The notes: generated from the sequence alone by a model not told the origin. Shown: positions 44,212-53,553, numbered from the stretch's first letter. The stretch is DNA of 64,000 bases from Syntrophobacterales bacterium (GCA_026417655.1 JAOACS010000014.1:62001-126000); one strand, 5' to 3'. Program-made: numbers and translations.

Positions 44212-44225
44212 AGGGAAGCTTCCCT
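44212..44225. repeat. 14-base palindrome before the GAF-hdr operon
   Basis: AGGGAAGCTTCCCT is a perfect palindrome, 16 nt before the ATG of the GAF protein and just before its ribosome-binding site. It could be an operator or a short mRNA hairpin controlling the operon. No known regulator site is recognised. The rest of the AT-rich gap 44033-44211 shows no clear feature. Confidence 0.4.
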
Positions 44226-44241
44226 CTTGAAAGGAGAGTCT

Positions 44242-45297
44242 ATGATTTCAAGAGAGTGTCTTAGTCTTTTTGTTGAGATGAGCAGGGCTCTTTGTGATCT
44301 AACCGATGTATACAGCATAGCCCATCTTGCATCTAAAAGACTTACTGAACTCCTTGAACTAAAGGGGTGTTTTATTAAGGCAAAGAGAAACGGTTCCGAA
44401 AGGCTTGAAATTCTAGGGAGCTACGGTCTTACGGATTATTTCCTTTTGGGAGAACCACCTAAGAGCCGAAAGAGCGTTTGTTTTATGTTGCCTGAGGCGA
44501 CGGTTTGTTGTTCGAACATAAAGGAGGCCGAAGATGTCCCTGAGCATGAACAGCTCCTCATTGAAGGTATTCGGGCTATTGCGGTAGTTCCGGTGGAAAT
44601 AGGCCAGGAGATAAGAGGCATGGTAGCCCTTTTTGCTCCTAGTCCTCGGGAGTTTTCTAAAGATGAGGTAGCCCTTGCAGAAACCGTTGGTTCCTTTGTT
44701 ATATACGCCTTTTACCAGCAGTTAGAAAAGGATCGGTGTGTGGCAAAGGAGCGCCAGTATCTTAAGAGTTTTCAGGAAGTAAGTGCTGCAATCAACTCAT
44801 CTCTTAATGTTAACAGAGTCCTTCAACTGGTAGTGACAAAGACTACTGAGCTCTTGAATGCTATAGGTTGTGTAGTTCGGCTTTTGGATCCGAAAACTCA
44901 ACAACTCTATGTCGCTCAAGCCTATGGATTAAGTGAAGAATTTTTACATAAGGGCCCTGTTGATGCTCACAAGAGCATTGCTGAAAACATGGCAGGCCGG
45001 ACAGTAATTATCGATGATGTCTTCACAGACCCACGCATTCAATATCGGGCTGAGGTAGTTGAGTCTGGCATTCGCCGTATTCTTTCAATTCCTCTTATGG
45101 TCAGAGGAAAGGTTATAGGTGTCTTGAGGGTTATGGCAGGAGAAAGGCCTCCCTTTACAGAAGACGAGGTCGAGTTTGCTCAGGCAATTGCTCAACAGTG
45201 TGCCTTTGCCTTGGAAAATGCCAGAATGTATCAAAGGCTAAAATATGAGTATCAGCAACTTCTCATAGATTTTGGCTACGATGGAAGTAGCACTTAA
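44242..45297 (+). CDS. Tandem GAF-domain protein
   Basis: A 351-residue soluble protein with two GAF domains, about residues 15-165 and 180-335. The second contains TELLNAIGCVVRLLDPKTQQ, GRTVIIDDVFTDPRIQYRAE and RRILSIPLMVRGKVIGVLRV. No kinase, cyclase or DNA-binding output domain is attached. ATG 44242 with AAAGGAG is preferred to TTG 44227. The 17-nt gap to hdrC suggests that it is the first gene of the Hdr-Flx transcript, where it may be a small-molecule or redox sensor. Confidence 0.88.
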   Translation: MISRECLSLFVEMSRALCDLTDVYSIAHLASKRLTELLELKGCFIKAKRNGSERLEILGSYGLTDYFLLGEPPKSRKSVCFMLPEATVCCSNIKEAEDVPEHEQLLIEGIRAIAVVPVEIGQEIRGMVALFAPSPREFSKDEVALAETVGSFVIYAFYQQLEKDRCVAKERQYLKSFQEVSAAINSSLNVNRVLQLVVTKTTELLNAIGCVVRLLDPKTQQLYVAQAYGLSEEFLHKGPVDAHKSIAENMAGRTVIIDDVFTDPRIQYRAEVVESGIRRILSIPLMVRGKVIGVLRVMAGERPPFTEDEVEFAQAIAQQCAFALENARMYQRLKYEYQQLLIDFGYDGSST

Positions 45298-45314
45298 AGG
45301 GGAGAACAGGAATA

Positions 45315-45899
45315 ATGGAGCGGCTGCGGGTTTTAGCTTTGAATAGCACCTATGATGAATCCTTTATCCGCCAGGTGGAGATGGAAAGCGGGCAACAAAT
45401 AAGTCGCTGTTACCAATGTGGAAACTGTGGTGCGAGTTGTAATTACACCTGTGTTTACGACTATCCTGTAAACCAGATCATGCGTTTAATTCAATTGGGA
45501 CAAAAGGAAGTGGTTCTTTCGTCTCGTGCTATTTGGCTTTGTGCTGCCTGTACGGCCTGCACAACTCGATGTCCCTGTAATATCGAAGTTACCAAAATAA
45601 TGGAGACTCTTCGAGTAATGTCTCTTGAGGAGGGAACAGTATCACTAAAGGATGTAGAGCTTTTCTACAAAGAGTTTTTAAGATCTTTAAAGAATTTTGG
45701 TCGTGTATTTGAAGCAGGTCTACTTCCTCTTGTTAATCTAAGAATTGGACGTCCATTTAATGATATGGAGCTTGCTCCGTTGGTTTTTAAGGGAAGAAAG
45801 ATTCATTTGTTCCCATCTTTCATCAAGGGACGAAAAGAGATTTCGGCGATTTTTGATCGTTTCGAATCATGGCGACGTAAGAAGGAAGATCTCTCATGA
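45315..45899 (+). CDS. hdrC: Heterodisulfide reductase subunit C-like protein
   Basis: A 194-residue iron-sulfur protein with two 4Fe-4S motifs: CYQCGNCGASCNYTCVYDYP (C-x2-C-x2-C-x3-C) and CAACTACTTRCPCNIEV. This is the HdrC pattern; HdrC transfers electrons between HdrA and the catalytic HdrB. The C-terminal helices lack other domains. It is the first of the seven hdrCBA-flxDCBA genes; the hdrB ATG overlaps its stop (ATGA). Confidence 0.93.
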   Translation: MERLRVLALNSTYDESFIRQVEMESGQQISRCYQCGNCGASCNYTCVYDYPVNQIMRLIQLGQKEVVLSSRAIWLCAACTACTTRCPCNIEVTKIMETLRVMSLEEGTVSLKDVELFYKEFLRSLKNFGRVFEAGLLPLVNLRIGRPFNDMELAPLVFKGRKIHLFPSFIKGRKEISAIFDRFESWRRKKEDLS

Positions 45900-46819
45900 A
45901 GGACAATTTCTCAAGAACCGTTGCCTATTATCCTGGCTGTTCGGTTGAAGGGACGGCTAAAGAGTTTGACGAATCTACGAGAGAAATCTTTCGGGTTCTC
46001 AATGTGGCCCTAAGGGAGATTCCCGACTGGAACTGTTGCGGATCGACACCTTCCCATATTTACGATCCTCTCCTTTCTGCGGCCATCTCCGGGAGGAATC
46101 TTGCTATAGCCGAAAGGATGGGGTTTTATGAGGTTATGACACCTTGTCCTGGTTGTCTTAAGGCCCTTAAGGGATCCATAGAAGTTTTCAACAATCCATT
46201 GAAGCGAAAGGATCTACTAAATATCCTCGACATGCCTTTTTATGGGAGAATTAAGGCCGTATCGGTGGTTCAATTTCTTGTGGAAGATGTAGGGATAGAG
46301 GAAATAGAGCGTTGTGTGCTTTTTCCATTGGAGGGAATTACCATTGTGCCTTATTACGGATGCCTCCTCACACGGCCTCCCAAATCAGCTCAATTCGACG
46401 ATCCTGAGCAACCTACGTCGCTTGATCGTATTTTGGAGGCGATCGGGGCCACAGTTCCTCACTTTCCTTTTAAAACCGAATGTTGTGGAGCAACCTATGG
46501 AGTTGTGAGAAAAGACATTGTGGGAAGACTTACGGGGCGAATTTTAGAAATGGCTCTAGATTTGGGAGCCGATGCTATTGCCGTAGCCTGTCCCTTGTGT
46601 CAGCAAAATCTTGACTTACGGCAGGAGCAGATTGAGAGGTATCGAGGTAGGAGTTTTAAAATCTCGGTTCCTTACATAACTCAGTTAATAGGTCTATCCT
46701 TCGGAATAGACCCTAAAAAACTTGGCTGGCATAGGCTAGCGGCAGATCCTCAAAAACTTTTGACAAGGTTTGATAAACTCTCGAAGAAAAGACCTACAGA
46801 GCCACCAACTATTAGATAA
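45896..46819 (+). CDS. hdrB: Heterodisulfide reductase subunit B-like protein
   Basis: A 307-residue protein with both CCG domains intact: YYPGCSVEG, DWNCCGSTPSHI and CPGCLKALKG in the first, and YYGCLL, KTECCGATYG and CPLCQQNLDL in the second. Together these coordinate the two noncubane 4Fe-4S clusters of the disulfide-reducing site. In non-methanogens the natural disulfide acceptor is unknown and may be DsrC. It is 15 nt from hdrA and forms the catalytic end of the bifurcating complex. Confidence 0.94.
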   Translation: MKDNFSRTVAYYPGCSVEGTAKEFDESTREIFRVLNVALREIPDWNCCGSTPSHIYDPLLSAAISGRNLAIAERMGFYEVMTPCPGCLKALKGSIEVFNNPLKRKDLLNILDMPFYGRIKAVSVVQFLVEDVGIEEIERCVLFPLEGITIVPYYGCLLTRPPKSAQFDDPEQPTSLDRILEAIGATVPHFPFKTECCGATYGVVRKDIVGRLTGRILEMALDLGADAIAVACPLCQQNLDLRQEQIERYRGRSFKISVPYITQLIGLSFGIDPKKLGWHRLAADPQKLLTRFDKLSKKRPTEPPTIR

Positions 46820-46834
46820 ACAGGACAGGAGACT

Positions 46835-48793
46835 ATGCGAATAGGGGTTTTTGTCTGTCAATGTGGCACCAACATAGCATCTACTGTAGATACTGAAAGG
46901 GTCGCTCAAGAGGTTAAGAAACTTCCCGATGTGGTTTATACAACCACTTATATGTACACCTGTTCCGAGCCAGGACAGCAGGAGATCCAGAGAGCCATTG
47001 AAGAACACAATCTGCAAGGTGTTGTTGTGGCAGCCTGCTCTCCACGCATGCACGAACCAACCTTTCGTCGTGCTGTAGAGAAGGCTGGACTAAATCGATA
47101 TATGTTCGAGATGGCAAATATTCGAGAGCACGTCTCTTGGGTCAGCAACGATAGAGAGGCGAATACAAAAAAGGCTATAGAACTTGTTCGAATGGCCGTT
47201 GCAAAGCTTCGATTTAATCAACCCCTCTTTCCTTCTCGAGTGGCAATTAACAAGCGAGTTATGGTTATTGGAGGAGGAGTTGCAGGAATTCAGGCAGCTC
47301 TTGATTGTGCCGATGCTGGATTGGATGTAGTTTTAGTTGAGAGAAGGACTTCCATAGGTGGAAAGATGGCTCAACTTGATAAGACCTTTCCAACCATAGA
47401 TTGCTCTTCCTGTATTCTTGGTCCTAAAATGGTAGATGTTGCTCAGAAGGAAAATATTACCCTTCATGCCTATAGCGAGATAGAGTCAGTTTCTGGATAC
47501 GTGGGAAACTTTGCTGTTAGGGTCAGGAAAAAGGCCACCTATGTGGACTGGAAGGCTTGCACGGGATGCGGTGTCTGTATGGAGAAATGTCCCTCCCGTA
47601 AGGTGCCCGACGAATTCAATGAAGGACTTTCCTTTACGAGAGCTATAAACATTCCATTCCCCCAGGCTATTCCTAAAAAAGCCACAATAAACCGATCCTA
47701 CTGTATATACTTTACAAAGGGAAAATGTGGAATCTGCGCGAAAGTCTGCCCCGCTAAGGCTATAAGATATGATATGACTGACGAAGTAGTCACCGAAGAG
47801 GTTGGAGCGATTATAGTTGCAACGGGCTATGACCTCTTTGACCCGTCGGCTTATGGAGAATATGGAGCGGGGCAGTATAGAGATGTGATTACGGGAATTC
47901 AGTATGAGCGGATTCTAAGCGCTTCAGGTCCCTTTGGTGGACATATAAAACGACCGTCCGATGGGAGGGAACCTAAGGATGTGGTGTTTATAGCCTGTGT
48001 CGGATCTCGCGATGCGTCGGTTGGAAGACCCTACTGTTCTGGTGTGTGCTGCATGTATATCGCCAAACAAGCTATTTTAACAAAAGACCATATCCCTAAT
48101 TCCAGATCCTATGTCTTTTATATGGACATAAGGTCTCCTGCTAAGAACTATGACGAGTTCGTAAGAAGGGCCCAGGAAGAGTATGGTGTGCAATACATTA
48201 GAGGACGTGTTGGAAAGATTTATCCTAGGGGTGACCGATTAGTTGTCCAAGGAATGGATACGCTTTTAGGCATCCAAGTTGAAGTGGAGGCCGATCTTGT
48301 AGTCCTTGCAACGGGTATAGAGGCCAGTAGGGGAGCTCGTGAATTAGCTGAAAAACTTCACATATCTTATGATCAGTATGGATTCTTTATGGAAAATCAC
48401 CCCAAATTGAGACCCGTTGAAACAAATACCGCTGGTATCTATCTTGCTGGTGTTTGCCAGGGACCTAAGGATATCCCTGCATCGGTTGCTCAAGGGAGTG
48501 CCGCTGCGGCAAAGGTTTTAGCGCTTTTTGCAAGGGACACCATAGAGACGAGTCCTCAGGTGGCCAGTGTCACTGAACGAGCCTGTATAGCCTGTGGAAA
48601 GTGCATCGAGGTATGCCCCTATGGGGCCATTCGGTGGAAAGAGCTTAAGGGTGGAGTAAGGAAAGCAGAGGTTATTACAACGGTCTGTCAAGGTTGTGGG
48701 CTTTGTAATGCTACATGCCCTCCAAAGGCGATACAATTACAACACGCAACGGATAATCAGATTCTTGCAGAGATTGAGGAACTCTGTGCTTAA
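46835..48793 (+). CDS. hdrA: Heterodisulfide reductase subunit A-like flavoprotein
   Basis: A 652-residue HdrA of normal length. It has the N-terminal segment IGVFVCQCGTNIASTVDTER and VVVAACSPRMHE, the FAD-binding VMVIGGGVAGIQAALDCADA, and FPTIDCSSCILGPKM. Internal ferredoxin motifs are CTGCGVCMEKCPSRKV and CGICAKVCPAKAIRYD; C-terminal ones are CIACGKCIEVCPYGAI and CQGCGLCNATCPPKAI. HdrA carries the bifurcating FAD that splits an electron pair between ferredoxin and the HdrBC disulfide site. No motif is missing. SD CAGGAG precedes the ATG. Confidence 0.95.
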   Translation: MRIGVFVCQCGTNIASTVDTERVAQEVKKLPDVVYTTTYMYTCSEPGQQEIQRAIEEHNLQGVVVAACSPRMHEPTFRRAVEKAGLNRYMFEMANIREHVSWVSNDREANTKKAIELVRMAVAKLRFNQPLFPSRVAINKRVMVIGGGVAGIQAALDCADAGLDVVLVERRTSIGGKMAQLDKTFPTIDCSSCILGPKMVDVAQKENITLHAYSEIESVSGYVGNFAVRVRKKATYVDWKACTGCGVCMEKCPSRKVPDEFNEGLSFTRAINIPFPQAIPKKATINRSYCIYFTKGKCGICAKVCPAKAIRYDMTDEVVTEEVGAIIVATGYDLFDPSAYGEYGAGQYRDVITGIQYERILSASGPFGGHIKRPSDGREPKDVVFIACVGSRDASVGRPYCSGVCCMYIAKQAILTKDHIPNSRSYVFYMDIRSPAKNYDEFVRRAQEEYGVQYIRGRVGKIYPRGDRLVVQGMDTLLGIQVEVEADLVVLATGIEASRGARELAEKLHISYDQYGFFMENHPKLRPVETNTAGIYLAGVCQGPKDIPASVAQGSAAAAKVLALFARDTIETSPQVASVTERACIACGKCIEVCPYGAIRWKELKGGVRKAEVITTVCQGCGLCNATCPPKAIQLQHATDNQILAEIEELCA

Positions 48794-48814
48794 GTATAAC
48801 GTAGGGAAGAGACC

Positions 48815-49279
48815 ATGGAAGAAAGGGAAAAAACGAAGAACAATACTGAAATGAGAATCCTAGGATTCTTATGTAATTGGTGCTCTTACGGTGGAGCTGA
48901 CACGGCGGGCGTGTCAAGACTTAAACAGCCGACGGATTTGAGAATTATAAGGATTCCCTGCACGGGAAGAATGGATCCTCTATTCGCCTTTAAAGCCCTT
49001 ATCTCAGGGGCAGATGGGGTGTTGGTTTCAGGGTGTCATCCAAAGGATTGCCACTATAGTGTAGGAAATCTCTACGCTAGGAGGCGGTTTGAGGTCCTTA
49101 AGGATTTTCTTCCCTTTTTGGGAATAGAATCCGATAGGTTTCATTACACGTGGGTTTCCGCTTCCGAGGGACAGAGATGGCAGGAAGTGGTAACTGAGTT
49201 TTCCCGCCGTATCCATGAACTAGGGCGAAATCCGGGTTTTGACATGAATACTAATTTGGTAAATTCGGAGGCTCGTTAG
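48815..49279 (+). CDS. flxD: MvhD/FlxD-like electron-transfer protein
   Basis: A 154-residue 2Fe-2S protein of the MvhD family: LGFLCNWCSYGGADTAGVSR, RIPCTGRMDP and GADGVLVSGCHPKDCHYSVG. In methanogens MvhD links hydrogenase to HdrA; in Flx-Hdr clusters FlxD links the NADH-oxidising FlxABC part to HdrA. It lies 21 nt after hdrA and 3 nt before flxC. Confidence 0.9.
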   Translation: MEEREKTKNNTEMRILGFLCNWCSYGGADTAGVSRLKQPTDLRIIRIPCTGRMDPLFAFKALISGADGVLVSGCHPKDCHYSVGNLYARRRFEVLKDFLPFLGIESDRFHYTWVSASEGQRWQEVVTEFSRRIHELGRNPGFDMNTNLVNSEAR

Positions 49280-49282
49280 ACT

Positions 49283-50251
49283 GTGTGGTCCGAAATTACA
49301 AAAAAACTTCAAGAAACAGTTCAAAATATTATGCCCCAAGTGGAAGCAGTTATCGGTTGGGAGCGCGGATTCAATGAAATTCGTATAAAACCTGTTGTTA
49401 TTAAAAAGGAAGGGGATATTTCGAAACTGGTATGGAACCCATTTTGTGTTCAGAATCTTTCGGGATATCTGGTTAAATCTCCTGCAGTGATTCCTCGAGA
49501 AGGTAGGAGGGTTGCCATCTGTGTAAAGGGTTGCGATAGCCGATCGGTTACTGCTCTTATCCAAGAAGGTTTTTTAAAAAGAGACCAGATTTTCATAATA
49601 GGTATTCCCTGTTCCGGAACGGTAGATTGGCGTAAGGTGATGAAGCGCCTCGAAAGGTCCTCAGTCATACACAGAGCTGAGATAAAGGATGGAAGGTTAA
49701 TGGTTGAGCATGCTGAAGGTGTAGAGGAGATACCCCTTCGAGAGATCCTTCTTAGGCGTTGTCTTCGGTGTGTCTATCCAAATCCTACGGTCTCTGATGT
49801 AGTAATTGGAGAAACCGTATCGCCTCACATAGAAAAGGAGGATCTCTACAAAGATGTAGAGGCTTTTGAGAGGAAATCACTCGATGAGAGGCGGAAATTC
49901 TGGGCGGAAACGCTTTCTCGCTGTATTCGATGTTATGCCTGTAGAAATGCCTGTCCCCTTTGTATATGTCAAGACTGGTGTATTGCAGAAAGGCGTGATC
50001 CAAAGTGGGTCACTCAGAAACCGACCCTAAAAGATATCCTTCTCTTTCATGGCATTCATGCTCTCCATCTTGCTGGAAGGTGTACAGAATGTGGAGAATG
50101 TGAGAGGGTGTGTCCAATGGAAATCCCAGTAATGTTTATAAAGGAAAAGCTAAATGAAACCACCTTAAGGCTCTTTTCCTATGAGGCAGGGATCGATTCT
50201 AACCTGGTGCCTCCTCTTCTTACATTTAATCCCCATGAAACTGGTATATAA
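49283..50251 (+). CDS. flxC: FlxC-like iron-sulfur protein
   Basis: A 322-residue protein starting with GTG 49283 (GGAGG upstream). The N-terminal half resembles the F420-dehydrogenase beta/FrhB-like fold (VAICVKGCDSRSVTALIQEG and FIIGIPCSGTVDW), and the C-terminal half has ferredoxin motifs RCIRCYACRNACPLCICQDW and RCTECGECERVCPMEIP. Size and position match FlxC of the NADH-dependent Flx-Hdr complex. The name is partly context-based. Confidence 0.8.
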   Translation: MWSEITKKLQETVQNIMPQVEAVIGWERGFNEIRIKPVVIKKEGDISKLVWNPFCVQNLSGYLVKSPAVIPREGRRVAICVKGCDSRSVTALIQEGFLKRDQIFIIGIPCSGTVDWRKVMKRLERSSVIHRAEIKDGRLMVEHAEGVEEIPLREILLRRCLRCVYPNPTVSDVVIGETVSPHIEKEDLYKDVEAFERKSLDERRKFWAETLSRCIRCYACRNACPLCICQDWCIAERRDPKWVTQKPTLKDILLFHGIHALHLAGRCTECGECERVCPMEIPVMFIKEKLNETTLRLFSYEAGIDSNLVPPLLTFNPHETGI

Positions 50252-50263
50252 AAATAGGACAGG

Positions 50264-51373
50264 ATGGGAAATATGGTAGCCCGTAGAAAAGAGAAAAAAT
50301 CTCAAAATAGGATTTTTATTCCTTTGGAAGGATTAAATCAGACTCTGGAAAATCTTTCTAAACATTTTACAGTTTGGGTGCCAATGCCTTCGGGGGAGAA
50401 TGAATGGTCTCTTGAATTTAAACCCTTGCATAGGGGATGTAAAATCCTTCTAGACCGCCAAAGCACCTTGCCACCCAAGAAAGTTATACTTCCTCAAGGA
50501 CAAACCCTTATTGAGTATGAATATAAAAAGAGCGAAAGTGACCCTTCAAAGCAGGATTTGGTTTTGAGAGAAGTCATAGACGAATCACCTATTATTGTAT
50601 TCGGTACTCGTCCATGTGACGTTAGAGGGTTTTTAGTCTGTGATAAGGTATTCCTCCAGGGACGCTATATAGATGTTTACTATAGAGCCAGAAGGCTTAA
50701 TACGTTATTTGCAACTCTTTTTTGTCGTGAGGCCGATGATGCATGTTTTTGTTCTTCCGTTGGAAGTGGTCCTGCTGATATGGAAGGGAGTGATATAGGG
50801 ATAACACCTATAGATGGAGGCTGGATTTTAGAGGGGTTGACTGATAGAGCCTCTGAGATCTTTTCCCTTTGCGATTGCGAAGCCCCTGATGAAAAACAGA
50901 TTGAAGATGCTCGACGTGTTCAGGAAGAGGTGAGAAGCATGAGGGTAGGGAACCTGAGAACTGACGGAGTCTTAGAGGGTGTAAAGGGACAGTTCCAAAA
51001 TATGGAACTCTGGCGAGATATTGCAGAATCATGTTTAAGTTGCGGCGTGTGCACCTATGTTTGTCCTACCTGCTATTGCTTTACGATAACCGATGAGCCC
51101 CAGGGACTTCGTGGAGAGAGGCTACGTTCTTGGGATTCCTGTATGTTCTATCAGTATACTCAAGAAGCTAGCGGTCACAATCCTAGACCAACAAAGCTTG
51201 AAAGATATAGAAATCGTCTAGGCCATAAATTTTCCTATTTTCCGCTCCGTTATAGTGGGATGATAGCATGTTGTGGATGTGGACGATGCATAAGATCTTG
51301 TCCCGTCTCTATCGACATAAGACAGGGGGTTGAACGTGTAAGGGAGGCACATCATGGCTGTGTATGTTCCTAA
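50264..51373 (+). CDS. flxB: FlxB-like iron-sulfur protein
   Basis: A 369-residue protein similar to anaerobic sulfite reductase subunit A and FlxB: an N-terminal PLEGLNQTLENLSKHFTV-type segment, VFGTRPCDVRGFLVCDKVFL, and two ferredoxin motifs CLSCGVCTYVCPTCYCFTI and CCGCGRCIRSCPVSIDIRQ. It passes electrons between the flavin subunit FlxA and FlxC/FlxD. It overlaps flxA by 20 nt. Confidence 0.85.
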   Translation: MGNMVARRKEKKSQNRIFIPLEGLNQTLENLSKHFTVWVPMPSGENEWSLEFKPLHRGCKILLDRQSTLPPKKVILPQGQTLIEYEYKKSESDPSKQDLVLREVIDESPIIVFGTRPCDVRGFLVCDKVFLQGRYIDVYYRARRLNTLFATLFCREADDACFCSSVGSGPADMEGSDIGITPIDGGWILEGLTDRASEIFSLCDCEAPDEKQIEDARRVQEEVRSMRVGNLRTDGVLEGVKGQFQNMELWRDIAESCLSCGVCTYVCPTCYCFTITDEPQGLRGERLRSWDSCMFYQYTQEASGHNPRPTKLERYRNRLGHKFSYFPLRYSGMIACCGCGRCIRSCPVSIDIRQGVERVREAHHGCVCS

Positions 51374-52190
51374 CCCGTATCTTCCTGAGATAGGAACGGT
51401 TACTGAAGTGATTCCAGAGACACCAAATATCAAGACTATTAGGGTCTTACTTAGGGACCCTGAAAGGATGAAAAATTTTAATTTTCGTCCTGGGCAGGTA
51501 GCACAACTTTCTGTGTTTGGGGTAGGAGAGGCGACCTTTGTGATTAATTCTCCCCCTACCTGTAAGGACTATCTGCAGTTTAGTGTTATGAAAGTGGGTG
51601 AAGTGACCAATAGGATTCATCAACTGGTGCCGGGTGATATAATTGGTGTTAGGGGACCTTTAGGAAATGGTTTCCCCTACGAAATGATGGAAGGAAAGGA
51701 CATTCTTTTTATAGCTGGCGGCATAGGAATGGCCCCCCTTAGAACCCTTCTCCTATTTATGCTTGAAAACAAGAATAACTATGGGGAGATCTCTCTTATT
51801 TACGGAGCTAGAACGCCACAGGATATGTGTTATCGCTATGAGATTCCCGTATGGCAGAAAAGAGGGGTCAATGTCGTTCTGACCGTCGATACTGAAGCCC
51901 CAGGATGGACTCATCGCGTAGGATTCGTCCCTACGGTTCTTTCGGAGGAAGCACCATCTCCTAAAGATCGTATCGCTATCGTATGTGGACCTCCTATCAT
52001 GATAAAATTTGTTTTATTTGGTCTTAGAGAGCTTGGTTTTGAGGATTGGCAGATCTATACTACCTTAGAAAAGAGGATGAAATGCGGCATTGGTATATGC
52101 GGTCGATGTAACATGGGAGAAAAGTTTGTATGCCTCGACGGCCCCGTTTTCAGTATGGAGGAACTTCAAAGCATGGTTCCAGAGTTATAG
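51354..52190 (+). CDS. flxA: FlxA-like FAD/NAD(P)-binding oxidoreductase
   Basis: A 278-residue ferredoxin-reductase-fold protein. The FAD site is RPGQVAQLSVFGVG with GVRGPLGNGFPYE, the NAD site is DILFIAGGIGMAPLRTLLLF, and the C-terminal 2Fe-2S motif is CGIGICGRCNMG with a later cysteine in KFVCLDGPVF, as in PyrK/AsrB-type electron-transfer subunits. It would oxidise NADH and feed the Hdr complex. It is the final gene of the cluster and is followed by a hairpin at 52210-52243. Confidence 0.9.
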   Translation: MAVYVPNPYLPEIGTVTEVIPETPNIKTIRVLLRDPERMKNFNFRPGQVAQLSVFGVGEATFVINSPPTCKDYLQFSVMKVGEVTNRIHQLVPGDIIGVRGPLGNGFPYEMMEGKDILFIAGGIGMAPLRTLLLFMLENKNNYGEISLIYGARTPQDMCYRYEIPVWQKRGVNVVLTVDTEAPGWTHRVGFVPTVLSEEAPSPKDRIAIVCGPPIMIKFVLFGLRELGFEDWQIYTTLEKRMKCGIGICGRCNMGEKFVCLDGPVFSMEELQSMVPEL

Positions 52191-52209
52191 TCTTTGCCAA
52201 AAATTAAAA

Positions 52210-52290
52210 CCCTGTCCGGCTGGAGGGGGGAAGCCGAACAGGGCCAGGAGGGGTTAGGAGAAGGCGACCAACGCCATCCTGATTACAATA
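52210..52290 (+). terminator. Structured intergenic region after flxA
   Basis: CCCTGTCCGGCT (52210-52221) pairs with AGCCGAACAGGG (52232-52243) with one C-A mismatch, giving an 11-pair stem. A second weaker structure, GGCG-N5-CGCC inside CAGGA...TCCTG, follows at about 52244-52283. There is no U-tract, so it could be a Rho-independent-like terminator or a structured transcript 3' end. The rest of the gap to 52426 is AT-rich. Confidence 0.5.
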
Positions 52291-52426
52291 CATATATCAA
52301 ATGGGTTCTAAATTCAAGTTTTTTGAAGAGGATTTTGTGAATTTTTTTTTATGAGTCTGTTGCAATATTGTGTAATACCTGAACTATCCAAGTAAATGTC
52401 TTTGTGAAATATTCGAGGAAGGAAAG

Positions 52427-52816
52427 ATGTTAATAGATCCCATTTTGGTTGTGGCAGGTGTTATAGAGAAAGACGGAAGATTTTTTATTGCTAAACGCTT
52501 TAAATCTGAGGATCCCCTTAAGGGAACTTGGGAGTTTCCTGGGGGTAAAGTGAAAAGGGGAGAAACACCTCAGGAGTCTCTTAAGCGAGAACTTTATGAA
52601 GAATTGAATATTGAGGTAGAAGTCGGAGATTTTCTTGTTGAAGAAATATACCACTATCCTCACATTTCTATTAGGCTTAGGGCTTACAGGTGTACCTGGA
52701 AAGGTGGAGAAATACATCTTAAGGACCACGGAGAATATGCTTGGGTGCTCCCGGAGGAACTTTTCAGCTTTACCCTTTCTCCCGCAGATTACATTATTGC
52801 TAAAAAGCTCACATAA
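52427..52816 (+). CDS. MutT-like Nudix hydrolase
   Basis: A 129-residue protein with a complete Nudix box GGKVKRGETPQESLKRELYE plus EL (G-x5-E-x7-R-E-x2-E-E-L pattern). The small MutT-like size suggests hydrolysis of 8-oxo-dGTP or a similar nucleotide. SD GAGGAAGG precedes the ATG. It is convergent with phoU, 29 nt apart. Confidence 0.9.
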   Translation: MLIDPILVVAGVIEKDGRFFIAKRFKSEDPLKGTWEFPGGKVKRGETPQESLKRELYEELNIEVEVGDFLVEEIYHYPHISIRLRAYRCTWKGGEIHLKDHGEYAWVLPEELFSFTLSPADYIIAKKLT

Positions 52817-52845
52817 AGAGGCTCTTCTATGTTCCCATGCAATGT

Positions 52846-53553
52846 CTAAGCATCCCAATGTTTTCTAGTCTTTTCCTTTTCTTTGTTTGCAAAAATGTGT
52901 TTGACGTTTCTACCCTCCACAACAAATATCACATTTTCAGCTATATTTGTAGCAATGTCTGCAGATCTTTCAAGACATCTTGCTACAATTATTGTTTGAA
53001 GTGCCTGTTCTACACAACTAGGATGGTCTGTCATGTATTGTAGGGAATATCTCATAACAGCAAAATTTGCTTCATCGGCTTCATCATCCATAGCGCAAAC
53101 TTTATTTGCTAACTCCACATCTTCATTCGAAAAGGCCCGGAGCGAATCTTCAACCATGGCTATAGCAACCTTATAAAGATCCTCAAAAGTTGGGGGTTGA
53201 CAAATTGTTGGGAGTTTGGAAAGCCTAATAGTTCGCTGAGCTATATTTACCGCTTGATCACCGATTCGTTCAATTTCTATGTTCATTCTCAAGCAGGCGA
53301 CAATAAGCCTAAGATCCTTGGCAACCGGCTGTTCCAGGGCTAATAGGTTTAGTGCCCTCCGGTCTATATCAATTTCCCACCGATCTAATATGGCATCCCT
53401 TTCAACGATCTTTCTGGCTTCCTCGGAAGAATAACTCAGGAAGGCCATAACTGAACTCTTGAGGGCCTCCAAAGCAAAAATGCCCATTTTCAAGGTTTCA
53501 TTTTTTAGCTCCTCAAGTTCCCTTACATATCTAGATCTTACACTCTCGGTCAT
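52846..53553 (-). CDS. phoU: Phosphate signalling regulator PhoU
   Basis: A 235-residue all-helical protein of the PhoU family with two three-helix repeats. Conserved segments are LKMGIFALEALKSSVMAFLS, the acidic metal-binding ERDAILDRWEIDIDRRALNL, LRMNIEIERIGDQAVNIAQR and CLERSADIATNIAENVIFVV. PhoU links the Pst transporter to the PhoR kinase and damps Pho activation when phosphate is plentiful. The stop of phoR overlaps its start by 4 nt. Confidence 0.95.
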   Translation of the reverse strand: MTESVRSRYVRELEELKNETLKMGIFALEALKSSVMAFLSYSSEEARKIVERDAILDRWEIDIDRRALNLLALEQPVAKDLRLIVACLRMNIEIERIGDQAVNIAQRTIRLSKLPTICQPPTFEDLYKVAIAMVEDSLRAFSNEDVELANKVCAMDDEADEANFAVMRYSLQYMTDHPSCVEQALQTIIVARCLERSADIATNIAENVIFVVEGRNVKHIFANKEKEKTRKHWDA

